A DNA stretch of 64,000 nt from contig NZ_KV878783.1 of assembly GCF_001890765.1 (NCBI RefSeq), positions 1,029,514 to 1,093,513 of the forward strand, given 5' to 3'. Position numbers and translations under genes: made by a program. The notes beneath the pieces were generated by a model that saw nothing but the letters and a program-made list of their open reading frames with translations, did not search any database and had not been told where the DNA came from. Origin of the DNA: Spirulina major PCC 6313. Lineage in GTDB: Bacteria; Cyanobacteriota; Cyanobacteriia; Cyanobacteriales; Spirulinaceae. Shown piece after piece: positions 34,355-42,588 of the stretch (position 1 is its first letter; each line of letters begins with the position of its first letter).

Positions 34355-35317
34355 ATGATGAACAATCATTTAAAGCCCTTGAAACGCTTCTTACTCCTCA
34401 GCCTCAGCCTCTTGACGGTGGTGGTGATTCTCGTCGGTGGGGGCGCGATCGCTCAATACCCCTCCCCCCTCAATATCCCCACCATGGCCGACCCCGAACC
34501 CCCAGCAGTGAGCGAACCGGAGCACCTTGAACCGCCACCCCCCGCCCTCGGTTGGGAATTCCTCGGTATTCGTACCCCCAACCAAGTCACCCTCAACGAA
34601 GTGGAATATTTTGGCGACTGTCCAGGGGAACAAACCGCCACCATCGAAGCCCGCTTCTTTTCCGACGCAATCCCCACCGCCCGCCGCCGTCGCGTCATGG
34701 TTCGCAACATTACCCGCGGCCTCGACGATGACCCCTATCCCTACACCGATCGTGAATACGAGGAAGGGCGACTTTCAGAAGAAACCAACATGCGCTTTGG
34801 CACCGACCACAGCGGCCGTTTTTTCCACGTTCTGCCCGGCGAAAACATCTTTGAATATGAAATCAAAGACCGCCGCGAGGTGATTGATGCAGGCCAGTTC
34901 ACCGCCACCATTGACCGGAATCTGCGCACAGTGGATCGACCGGCAACCTGGCGAGAAGATCGCGCCTGTGCCAATGACAGTGTGGCCACCAATGTCTGTG
35001 CCGATTTGCGCGATCGCCGTCAACTCCGCTGTCCCGATGGGCGCGTTCTCGAAACGGAACTTTTCCCGTCTAACGCCACCATCATCACCGCCATCCACAA
35101 CCTCACCGGCCAGCCCATCAACTTCTCCGTCAACAACCGCATGACCCAACTTTTCCCCAACGCCTACACCCAACTCACCGACGACTGGATCACCATCCAA
35201 TACCAAAAAACCGACGGCAGCTTCACCACCGAACGCCTCACCCGTGGCACACGCTACCGCTTCTACTTCTCCGGCAATGACCTCCGCCTCGACACCTACT
35301 CCCAATCTGTCCGCTAG
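34355..35317 (+). CDS. Exported protein of unknown function
   Basis: 320 residues from the paired ATGs at 34355/34358. The N-terminus has a basic patch (KPLKRF) and a long hydrophobic segment (LLLSLSLLTVVVILVGGGAI) acting as signal peptide or anchor, then a Pro/Glu-rich spacer (about residues 42-65). The remainder is a soluble beta-rich domain with cysteines that could pair (FGDCPG, CANDSVATNVC, LRCPDG). No family recognised. It converges on the GT4 gene with only 3 bases between stops. Confidence 0.65.
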   Translation: MMNNHLKPLKRFLLLSLSLLTVVVILVGGGAIAQYPSPLNIPTMADPEPPAVSEPEHLEPPPPALGWEFLGIRTPNQVTLNEVEYFGDCPGEQTATIEARFFSDAIPTARRRRVMVRNITRGLDDDPYPYTDREYEEGRLSEETNMRFGTDHSGRFFHVLPGENIFEYEIKDRREVIDAGQFTATIDRNLRTVDRPATWREDRACANDSVATNVCADLRDRRQLRCPDGRVLETELFPSNATIITAIHNLTGQPINFSVNNRMTQLFPNAYTQLTDDWITIQYQKTDGSFTTERLTRGTRYRFYFSGNDLRLDTYSQSVR

Positions 35318-35320
35318 CCT

Positions 35321-36478
35321 CTAGGGGTTACAAACCGCCCGGTAAATTGCCATCAACTGCTCGTAATTTTGGGCCGCTGTGTAGCGTTGCTCAAAACTCT
35401 GCCGCGCTGCCCGGCGCAGGGCTGAGGGATCAGGATGTCTGAGGAATTCTTTCACCGCTGCGGCTAAGGACTCTGGGTTATTGGGTTCAAACAAATAGCC
35501 CGTTTTGCCCGTGGTGATTAATTCCGGTGATGCGCCGAGGCGGGAGGCGATGACGGGAGTGCCAACGGCAAGAGCTTCGATGATCACCCGACCAAAGGTT
35601 TCATGCCACTTCGAGGGAAAAATCACCACCGCCGCTCGTTTCATCAATTCATAAACTTGTTCTAACGGGACAGATCCAAGGAGTTGAATGGACTGGGATT
35701 GCTGGGCGGCGGCGGTTAATGCGGGTTCGAGGGGGCCACTGCCGACAATTTTTAAGGGTAAAGAATGGTCAAAGGTTTGCCAAGCCTGGATTAAGAGATC
35801 AAGCCCTTTTTCCACCGATAAGCGACCGACAAACAACGCATAGTTTCCATCTCCTAATCCGATGCCAGGATCGGGGTCTACAAAATGGGGTTTAACGTGA
35901 ATTTTATCGGCGGGGAAACCACTTTGGGTAAAGAGGGTGCGCCCCTTTTCACTCATGACAATATAGCGATCAATGTGATGTTTCCAAGTGCCTAAAGCAT
36001 GGTGCGTCATCACCATCGCAACGGTGACGGCGGTGGCGGCCCGACTCCGATAACAACTGTGGATCAGGCCGGGGTAGGGAATGGGTTTATTTAAACAGTC
36101 ATGACACACCTGGCCATTACGGAAAAAGAGGCCATTGGCGCAGAGGAGGCGATAGTTATGGAGGGTTTGCACGACGGCGACCCCGGCATCTTTAGCGGCA
36201 TAGTAGACCGATGGCGAAATTAAGGGAAAAAAGTTGTGGACATGAACAACATCGTAGTGATCCTGTTGCAGAATCTGGGTGATGTTGTGATAGGTTTTTT
36301 TTGACCAAATGGTGTCGCGGGCGAGTTTGGTGAGATTGTTTTGGGTGATGGTTTTGTTGGTTTCGGAATAGGTGGTGACGGTATGACCGTGCTGTTGCAA
36401 CAGTTGACATTCAGCGATCGCAGACTCATCTTCTCCCCCCCGGATCATGTACTGATTGTGGACACTCAATATGTTCAT
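35321..36478 (-). CDS. Glycosyltransferase family 4
   Basis: 385 residues, GT-B fold. The acceptor half starts MNILSVHNQYMIRGGEDESA and contains VVHVHNFFPLISP and QTLHNYRLLC, typical of GT4 enzymes for capsule or exopolysaccharide. The donor half has LFVGRLSVEKGLDLLIQAW and the E-x7-E motif in WHETFGRVIIEALAVGTP. Sugar and acceptor unknown. A 186-bp gap separates it from the FkbM gene on the same strand. Confidence 0.85.
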   Translation of the reverse strand: MNILSVHNQYMIRGGEDESAIAECQLLQQHGHTVTTYSETNKTITQNNLTKLARDTIWSKKTYHNITQILQQDHYDVVHVHNFFPLISPSVYYAAKDAGVAVVQTLHNYRLLCANGLFFRNGQVCHDCLNKPIPYPGLIHSCYRSRAATAVTVAMVMTHHALGTWKHHIDRYIVMSEKGRTLFTQSGFPADKIHVKPHFVDPDPGIGLGDGNYALFVGRLSVEKGLDLLIQAWQTFDHSLPLKIVGSGPLEPALTAAAQQSQSIQLLGSVPLEQVYELMKRAAVVIFPSKWHETFGRVIIEALAVGTPVIASRLGASPELITTGKTGYLFEPNNPESLAAAVKEFLRHPDPSALRRAARQSFEQRYTAAQNYEQLMAIYRAVCNP

Positions 36479-36664
36479 GCTCTATCCATCATCACCAACA
36501 AAATACACCTCAAGATCACGAATCATAGTGTGAGGCTATGCCACACCGCTGAACCCTTATCCTCTCTGCTGATTTCCTCAAGGAATGGGGGTGAAAAATT
36601 CACTTCCGTTATACCTTAACAGGTCTTTATTTGAGGAACTTGAAGGATCATCAGGAGACAGATC

Positions 36665-37573
36665 CTATCGTGGAGATCGGGTTTGGAGGATTTGCCAACC
36701 GCGCGATCGCAATTTCTGCCGGGCCCGCTCAGGATCAAGGGTGGCCAGGTAGTTGGGGGGTTCCCAGGGGTGAACGTTGCTAAAGTCGGGGGGGTAGAGG
36801 AGGGGTTTCCAGAAGCCTTTCCAAATCCGAAAAATGGTGTAACCCCGGTCGATGAGATATTGGGTGGCGGGGCTGGGATAGCCTTCGTGTTGTTCGTAGA
36901 TGATATCCCGAATGCAGCGATGGCGCAGGAGGCGATCGCACCCCTGAAACGCCGCTAATTCATAGCCTTCGATGTCGATTTTCAACACCCCAATGGCGGG
37001 ATCATCGGGTAACAACGCATCGCCGGTGGTGAGGGGGACGGTTTCAATCCGCAGGGTGTCGTCGGGGTTGTCGTTGGTTGTGGTGAAAATGGCCGCTTCG
37101 CAGCGGTTGCGTTTGGGGATGCGGAGGGTGGCGGTTCCGGCTTGGTTGGCGAGGGCGATCGCATGTAATTCCACCGTTGCCCCACTGCCCAACTCCCGCC
37201 ACGCTGACCGATGCCGTTCCAATTCGCCATACACCTCCGGATTCGGCTCAACGGCGATCACCCGACCCCGCGCCCCCACCCGTGCCGCCAACAAACTCGT
37301 CACATAGCCAATATTCGCCCCCACATCCAGCACCGTTTCCCCCGGTTCCGTCAGTCGCCAGAGGGTTTCACTCAGGGCCAAGTCATACAGCCCCATCACC
37401 CAGAGCGACCATTCCACCGTATGATCCGGGCGCGGCTCCACCCAGAGCGGGAAGCCCCAGGGCGGTGTAATTTTTTGCATGCCGACGGTGTCAGCTTTCG
37501 GGCGACCCAAGCGCCGCCAGAGTTGCCGGGGTTGCAAGACATATTCCGGGCGGGTTAGGTAGGGGGGCAGCAT
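36665..37573 (-). CDS. FkbM-family methyltransferase
   Basis: 302 residues from the ATG at 37573; the reading frame extends upstream but only as a shadow of ftsQ. SAM-binding motif I is VLDVGANIGYVTSLLAARVG. Motif II/III residues follow in VIAVEPNPEVY and VLKIDIEGYELAAFQGC, the DIEG signature of FkbM proteins, which O-methylate sugars or polyketides. It starts 4 bases after the ftsQ stop, in the place where ftsZ sits in many cyanobacteria. Confidence 0.85.
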   Translation of the reverse strand: MLPPYLTRPEYVLQPRQLWRRLGRPKADTVGMQKITPPWGFPLWVEPRPDHTVEWSLWVMGLYDLALSETLWRLTEPGETVLDVGANIGYVTSLLAARVGARGRVIAVEPNPEVYGELERHRSAWRELGSGATVELHAIALANQAGTATLRIPKRNRCEAAIFTTTNDNPDDTLRIETVPLTTGDALLPDDPAIGVLKIDIEGYELAAFQGCDRLLRHRCIRDIIYEQHEGYPSPATQYLIDRGYTIFRIWKGFWKPLLYPPDFSNVHPWEPPNYLATLDPERARQKLRSRGWQILQTRSPR

Positions 37574-37577
37574 GGTG

Positions 37578-38408
37578 TTAGTTGCTGGGGGTGGGGGAGT
37601 TGAGTTGGAGGGCGGGCGCGTCGGGACTTTGGAGATCGATGTAGTCGATGTCGCTGGGTTGGATATGGGTGGGCAGGGTGCGCATTTGGGCGAGGACATC
37701 AAGCTGCTGGGTGAAGCGGTTGCTGCTGTAGCCGCCGAGGTGAACTTCACCGAGTTCGGTATGGAGAATCAGATTTGTGGGGGATTGCAGGTCAATTTCA
37801 AAGATTTCGATCGTGGCTTGGCTGAGGAGGGTGTAGATGTCGGGCCAATGGGGACGGGTGCGATCGGAAAGGCCGATGACGGTGAGGGTGGGGAGGTGGG
37901 TGGTGGTTTCAAGGTTGTTGTAGCTGTCGTGGGGCATCCAAGTGCCTTGGGCATCGACGAAGCCCACGCCATCGGGGCGGGCTTCACTGGTGGCGATGAT
38001 GGCGTTGCCGGGGAGGGCGATCGCCACGGGTTGGCGTTCTTGGATTTCTAGGGTCAAGCTGGGGGGGAGGAGTTTACGGGTGACGACGGCGGCGGCGATG
38101 GGGGCCTGGGCTTCGAGGGCTTGGCTGAGGCGTTTGGGCTTCACCTCTAGGAGGGGTTGGGGATAGTCGAGGGGCATCAAGTCGCGGATCGTGGCTTCGC
38201 TGAGATGTTCCACGCCTTGGATGTTCACCTGGTCAGGGGATGTGATCACCCAGTCGGGACGGGTGACGAGCCAGACCATGCCGCCCGCCATGCTACAGAC
38301 GAGGAGCGATCGCCATAGTTTTTGTAAGATCAACAATTGCCGCCGCCGTTTTAAGCGCAGACGACGACTTTTTAACTCATCGGACGTGGTGGAGGTAAGC
38401 GTAGCCAT
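37578..38408 (-). CDS. ftsQ: Cell-division protein FtsQ
   Basis: Bitopic divisome protein that links early cytoplasmic and late periplasmic division proteins. From ATG 38408 (277 residues): a basic cytoplasmic tail (KSRRLRLKRRRQ), one membrane helix (about 30-48), a POTRA domain (about 55-125, QVNIQGVEHLSEATIRDLM) and a beta domain (ERQPVAIALPGNAII ... GFVDAQGTWM). A TTG at 38459 would add 17 residues without support. fkbM follows after 4 bases; ftsZ is not adjacent. Confidence 0.85.
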   Translation of the reverse strand: MATLTSTTSDELKSRRLRLKRRRQLLILQKLWRSLLVCSMAGGMVWLVTRPDWVITSPDQVNIQGVEHLSEATIRDLMPLDYPQPLLEVKPKRLSQALEAQAPIAAAVVTRKLLPPSLTLEIQERQPVAIALPGNAIIATSEARPDGVGFVDAQGTWMPHDSYNNLETTTHLPTLTVIGLSDRTRPHWPDIYTLLSQATIEIFEIDLQSPTNLILHTELGEVHLGGYSSNRFTQQLDVLAQMRTLPTHIQPSDIDYIDLQSPDAPALQLNSPTPSN

Positions 38409-38907
38409 ATCAGCATTGCCCCAAAACTGTCGTGCCAACGGAACCGGCTGCGATCGCAATCAACAGCCTATTGGCTTATCGGCTATGATACCCCACCCCT
38501 CTGCGTCCGTGAGGTCTTGCCTGCGGCTCAACTCCGTACAATTGCGGTTAGGGGAGACACCAAGGGCCTCAAGATCGCCACAACTGAGTACACTCAAGAC
38601 TGTCATCACAGCTTTAATCAATCTGCATCTTTCACCAAGACTGATCACCATGACTGTGCTCCCATGGGATCGCCACCTGTCAGCTTAGATTCCGAGCTTT
38701 AGCTCCAGACCTAGGCTGACAGGTTCAAGACTAAGAGCGATGTGGATGTCCGGGGTTCACCCCCCAACCCAGCCGGTTGTCAATACCGTTGAGGTTGTTT
38801 GAAGGGTATCGCTTCATCACCGGGGTTAAATCTGGACATCCCCTCGCCACCACTGAATTTAGGGATCATCCCTCAGTGACTGCATCTACATCAGGGAATG
38901 AATTTTC
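38409..38907. other. 499-bp divergent region between ftsQ and the P-loop ATPase gene
   Basis: No gene seen. It holds a hairpin (38676-38723) and a pair of inverted GGATGTCC/GGACATCC octamers near 38742 and 38833. Divergent promoters for ftsQ and the ATPase gene must lie here. Confidence 0.5.
38676..38723. repeat. Hairpin with 13-bp arms and a nested stem
   Basis: CCTGTCAGCTTAG pairs with CTAGGCTGACAGG (38711-38723, one mismatch); inside the loop GAGCTTTAGCTC forms a second small stem. No T run follows. Confidence 0.55.
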
Positions 38908-40269
38908 ATGCAATTGCATCTTTTTTTCAAAGCGTGTAACCCCAGTAAAACCTTAAATCTCGGCAATCCGAACGATCGCCGCTACTACATTGACTTTGCC
39001 GCCGTGCGGGGGGGCAAAATTGTGGAGGCGCTCGAACGGACGATCGCCCGCCTGTCCCCCGACGAACCCACCTGCCAACTGTTTAGCGGTCACATTGGCT
39101 GTGGTAAGTCCACCGAACTGCTGCGCCTCAAAGCGGGGTTAGAGGCCCAGGATTTTCATGTGGTCTATTTTGAATCAAGTCGGGATTTAGATATGGCCGA
39201 TGTGAGTGTGAGCGATATTTTATTAGCGATCGCCCGCTCCGTCAGCGAAAGCCTCGAAGCCGAAAACATTCATTTCAAACCCGGCTATTTCGTCACCCTC
39301 TTGCAGGATGTCAAGTCACTGCTGCAAACCCCCTTAGATCTTGAAACCGAGGCGGAACTCTCCGTCGGCATCGCCAAAATCACCGCCAAAGCCAAAGACA
39401 ACCCCAAACTGCGCGAACAACTCAAGCAATCCCTCGAACCGCGCACCGAAGGCCTGTTACGGGCGATCAACACCGAAATTCTCGCCCGTGCTAATCAAGA
39501 ATTAAAATATCGCGGCAAGCAAGGCCTCGTGGTGATTGTGGACAACCTCGATCGCATTTCCCCCAGTCAACTGACCCCGACGCGATCGCTCCCCGAACAC
39601 CTCTTTATCGATCGCGGCTCCCAACTGCGCCGCCTCAATTGCCACATGGTCTACACCATCCCCCTTGACCTGATTTTTTCCAACGACTACCAAACCCTGA
39701 AAAACCGTCTCGGCGGCGGCGTTGCCCCCACCATCCTACCGATGATCCCAATCCAACACCGCGACGGTCGCGAACACCGCCAAGGTATGGATCTGCTCAA
39801 ACAGATGATCCTCGCCCGTGCCTTCCCCGACCTCGACCCCGCCCAACGGTGCGATCGGATCACCGAACTCTTTGACCACAGCAGCACCCTCGATCGCCTC
39901 TGTCAGATCAGCGGCGGCCATGTGCGCAACCTCCTCGGCCTGCTCTACACCTGTTTGCGGCACCAAGATCCCCCCATCCCCCGCGACTGCGCCGAAGCCG
40001 TGATCCGCAGCTACCAAGACGATCTGCTCCTCGCCCTCGAACAGCATGAATGGGAGCTAATTTTTCAAGTGCTACGAGAACAGAGCCTCAGCGGCGAAAA
40101 AGAATATCAACTGCTGCTGCGGAGTATGTTCGTTTTTGAATATCGCGACGACCAAGGCCGCTGGTTTGGGATCAATCCCGCCCTGATGGAAACCGAACCC
40201 TTTAAAGCCATGGCCCGGCAACTCATCCCAATCTCCACCGCTAAGGATGATGCCCACCGTGTACGCTAG
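38908..40269 (+). CDS. P-loop ATPase (AAA/STAND-like)
   Basis: 453 residues, soluble. Walker A is FSGHIGCGKST (G61 to S68) and Walker B is LVVIVDNLDRIS (Asp212). The domain after it (about 225-345) contains the helical lid region, with HLFIDRGSQLRRLNCHMVYT as a sensor-like strand, and ends in a C-terminal region suggestive of a winged helix (about 370-440). This build resembles the orphan AAA/KAP-like ATPases common in cyanobacteria and in conflict or signalling systems. No effector domain is fused. Ribokinase follows after 23 bases and may be co-transcribed. Confidence 0.7.
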   Translation: MQLHLFFKACNPSKTLNLGNPNDRRYYIDFAAVRGGKIVEALERTIARLSPDEPTCQLFSGHIGCGKSTELLRLKAGLEAQDFHVVYFESSRDLDMADVSVSDILLAIARSVSESLEAENIHFKPGYFVTLLQDVKSLLQTPLDLETEAELSVGIAKITAKAKDNPKLREQLKQSLEPRTEGLLRAINTEILARANQELKYRGKQGLVVIVDNLDRISPSQLTPTRSLPEHLFIDRGSQLRRLNCHMVYTIPLDLIFSNDYQTLKNRLGGGVAPTILPMIPIQHRDGREHRQGMDLLKQMILARAFPDLDPAQRCDRITELFDHSSTLDRLCQISGGHVRNLLGLLYTCLRHQDPPIPRDCAEAVIRSYQDDLLLALEQHEWELIFQVLREQSLSGEKEYQLLLRSMFVFEYRDDQGRWFGINPALMETEPFKAMARQLIPISTAKDDAHRVR

Positions 40270-40292
40270 AACTGTAGCGTTTTTCCCCGATT

Positions 40293-41210
40293 ATGACGGT
40301 CCTTGTGCTTGGTAGTATCAATATGGATTTGGTGGTGAAAACTCCGCGCTTACCGAAGGCGGGCGAAACCTTGATTGGCCATGAATTTTTCTCGGCCTTT
40401 GGGGGGAAAGGGGCGAATCAGGCGGTGGCGATCGCACGTCTTGGTGTACCCGTGGACTTCATCGGCCAAGTGGGCGGCGATGATTTTGGTCAAACCCTCT
40501 CGATCGCCCTCACAGCGGCCGGGGTGGGAACCCAGGGCCTAGGGGTCAATCCGGATGTGAATTCCGGGGTTGCCTCGATCGTCGTCAGTGCCACGGGGGA
40601 AAACACGATCGCCTGTGCCGCTGGGGCCAATGCCACCGTTGGCGCGGCTGAGTTGGCTTATCTCGCCGCGCAATTACCAACAGCACAATGGCTGTTGATG
40701 GATTTGGGGATTCCCTTAGGGGTGATCCAGGCTGCGATCGCCCAAGCCAACGCCGCCCAAGTCCCCGTCCTCCTCGACCCCGCCCCCGTCATTGAATCGA
40801 TTCCGGCGGATCTCTGGCCCGGCGTAACTGTCCTCACCCCCAACGAAGTGGAAGCCGGACAACTGGTGGGCTTCCCCGTCACCGATGCCACCACCGCTGC
40901 CGAAGCCGCGACGATCATTCAAGGCTGGGGCGTGAAGACGGTATTGATCACCTTGGGCGCACAGGGGGTTTGGTGCGCCACACCGGACGAGGCGATTCTC
41001 GTGCCACCCTATCCGGCGACGGTGGTGGATACGGTGGCGGCGGGGGATGCCTTTAATGGGGCATTCATTGCGGCGCAGGTGGCAGGGAAATCCATCCCGG
41101 AAGCGGTGCGGTGGGGCACGGTGGCGGGGGCGTTGGCGGTGGGTAAGGCCGGGGCGCAGCCGTCGTTACCCAGTCAAGCGGCGATGATAGCGCAGTTGGC
41201 CAATGGTTAA
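40293..41210 (+). CDS. rbsK: Ribokinase (PfkB family)
   Basis: Phosphorylates ribose to ribose-5-phosphate. The 305-residue protein has both PfkB signatures: GGKGANQAVAIARLG (about 42-56) and DTVAAGDAFNGAFIAA (about 250-265, catalytic Asp in AAGDAF). The N-terminus VLVLGSINMDLVV and LTPNEVEA are typical of RbsK. No ribose transporter or regulator is near, so supply may come from nucleoside breakdown. Confidence 0.88.
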   Translation: MTVLVLGSINMDLVVKTPRLPKAGETLIGHEFFSAFGGKGANQAVAIARLGVPVDFIGQVGGDDFGQTLSIALTAAGVGTQGLGVNPDVNSGVASIVVSATGENTIACAAGANATVGAAELAYLAAQLPTAQWLLMDLGIPLGVIQAAIAQANAAQVPVLLDPAPVIESIPADLWPGVTVLTPNEVEAGQLVGFPVTDATTAAEAATIIQGWGVKTVLITLGAQGVWCATPDEAILVPPYPATVVDTVAAGDAFNGAFIAAQVAGKSIPEAVRWGTVAGALAVGKAGAQPSLPSQAAMIAQLANG

Positions 41211-41305
41211 CGCGACTCGCCTCTCGTAACCGCTCGTACCATGGCAGAGCCAGGTCACGAGAATACGAGAGCAAGAGAAGTTTGTTAGTCCATTCAGTCC
41301 AGCGC

Positions 41306-41357
41306 ACCCTGAGGGTCGTCGAAGGGTAAGCGGCCGGGCTTCGACTCCGCTCAGCCC
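41306..41357. repeat. REP-like dispersed palindrome
   Basis: ACCCTGAGGGTCGTCGAAGG (then GT, 41306-41327) and GGGCTTCGACTCCGCTCAGC (then CC, 41336-41357) are imperfect inverted copies of a repeat commonly scattered in cyanobacterial genomes. A second motif (CTCGTAACC...CAGGTCACGAG) lies just before it. It fills the gap after rbsK. Confidence 0.6.
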
Positions 41358-41507
41358 TCAATAGTCTCGTTCAATTAAAGTGTCCCCACTTTTCTGGTTA
41401 CTGCTATATTCTAAAGATTAATGTTTTTTGAAATTGAGAGGTTACAATACTCAGACTAGAAATTCATCGAAATAATCTTTTTTTGTACTTGTCTCATCAA
41501 AAGTAAA

Positions 41508-41906
41508 ATGTTAGAGAGCCTTAAACAACTAAGACCATGGCAAAAAGCAGTCTTTGTTTTTATCGTGCTAGTTACAGGCTATGCAGGATGGGAACAAATA
41601 AAAACTGGTAATGTTTTGCCAGCTAGTCAACAAGAATCCCAACAAAATCTACAAAGTATAAATATTACAGTACAGGATCGACAAACTTTGCAGCCAGTCG
41701 AAAATGTTAGTGCCCGTATTGTCTTTGATGGGCCACCTGTTCAAAAAATGTCTGATCGGAATGGTTATTTTGAAATCCAAATTCCTCCCCGAAAAAGTGC
41801 TACTGTCACGCTAACAAAAGATGGTTTTATTACGGCACAAGAAACAATCAATTTAGAAACAGATCCAAGCACCACTAGAGTTTTATACATGGATGCTCAG
41901 AATTAA
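41508..41906 (+). CDS. Small anchored protein with carboxypeptidase-regulatory-like beta domain
   Basis: 132 residues. One N-terminal membrane helix (about 13-30, KAVFVFIVLVTGYAGW) is followed by an extracytoplasmic beta-sandwich of the carboxypeptidase-regulatory or Cna-B type (about 50-132: LQPVENVSARIVFDGPPVQ, then SDRNGYFEIQIPPRKSATVT). The gene is AT-rich and free of HIP1 sites, unlike its surroundings. It is followed after 31 bases by another small membrane gene and then by the STAND-WD40 gene, which suggests a unit. Confidence 0.65.
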   Translation: MLESLKQLRPWQKAVFVFIVLVTGYAGWEQIKTGNVLPASQQESQQNLQSINITVQDRQTLQPVENVSARIVFDGPPVQKMSDRNGYFEIQIPPRKSATVTLTKDGFITAQETINLETDPSTTRVLYMDAQN

Positions 41907-41937
41907 ATAAATCAATTTCAAGATTTTAATATTCTTT

Positions 41938-42537
41938 ATGTCTCAAGAAGTAAGCGTTACTCAAGAAATTCAAGATAGGCTTGAATTTTGTCTAATACTT
42001 GCATTTCTATGTGGATGCGGATTTTTGGCGTGGCAACAATTATTTTTTCTGTTGCTTATGCTTTTCTTTGGAGGTACTTCTGCTGCATTAGTGGGATTAG
42101 ATAACATTACTCAAGATAAATTTAATGAATTAGATTCTCTTCAAGAAGAAGAATTAGCAGAAAAAATCGAGATTTTACGACAAGCTCAAGAAATATTGTC
42201 TAAATACAAAGGCTCAATTTCTGAAAACAAAAAAGTTGCTAATAGTATTCAAAACAAAATCGATAATGGTGTATATGAAGCCAGCTACAAACTAAAAAGA
42301 AAACAGAATGTCAGAAAATCAAATAATCATAGTTATGGCGCACCCCCTGACCCATTGACCAATCAGTGTCCTGTTGGTTATCCAATTCGAGTGACAGAAA
42401 ATTTATCTAAAGATGATTCATATCGGGGAATATATTATTGCCCAGGGGATAGACACTACCAAGCTACAGCAGCCTGGTGCTTTAAAACTGAAAATGAAGC
42501 TCTACACGAAGGATATAGACGACCAAAACGTTCTTGA
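41938..42537 (+). CDS. Membrane protein with C-terminal sunset-like domain
   Basis: 199 residues, AT-rich. Two hydrophobic segments (about 17-50) form a membrane hairpin. A charged coiled coil follows (about 62-105). The last ~60 residues (NQCPVGYPIRV ... GIYYCPGDRHYQATAAWCF ... EALHEGYRRPKR) match the pattern of the small 'sunset' domain (Y-x-x-PG...Y..T....CF.TE.EA...GYR), which often accompanies nucleases. The cytoplasmic or outside location of that domain is not certain. It lies 51 bases before the STAND-WD40 gene. Confidence 0.62.
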   Translation: MSQEVSVTQEIQDRLEFCLILAFLCGCGFLAWQQLFFLLLMLFFGGTSAALVGLDNITQDKFNELDSLQEEELAEKIEILRQAQEILSKYKGSISENKKVANSIQNKIDNGVYEASYKLKRKQNVRKSNNHSYGAPPDPLTNQCPVGYPIRVTENLSKDDSYRGIYYCPGDRHYQATAAWCFKTENEALHEGYRRPKRS

Positions 42538-42588
42538 TCCTGAGTCGGGCTAAATTTAATAAAACAGAATCAAATCAATTTTGGGTGC

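Noticed and set aside
37574..37750. N-terminal extension of the FkbM methyltransferase
   Set aside because: A Ser/Pro/Thr-rich shadow of ftsQ; the ATG at 37573 gives the normal start.
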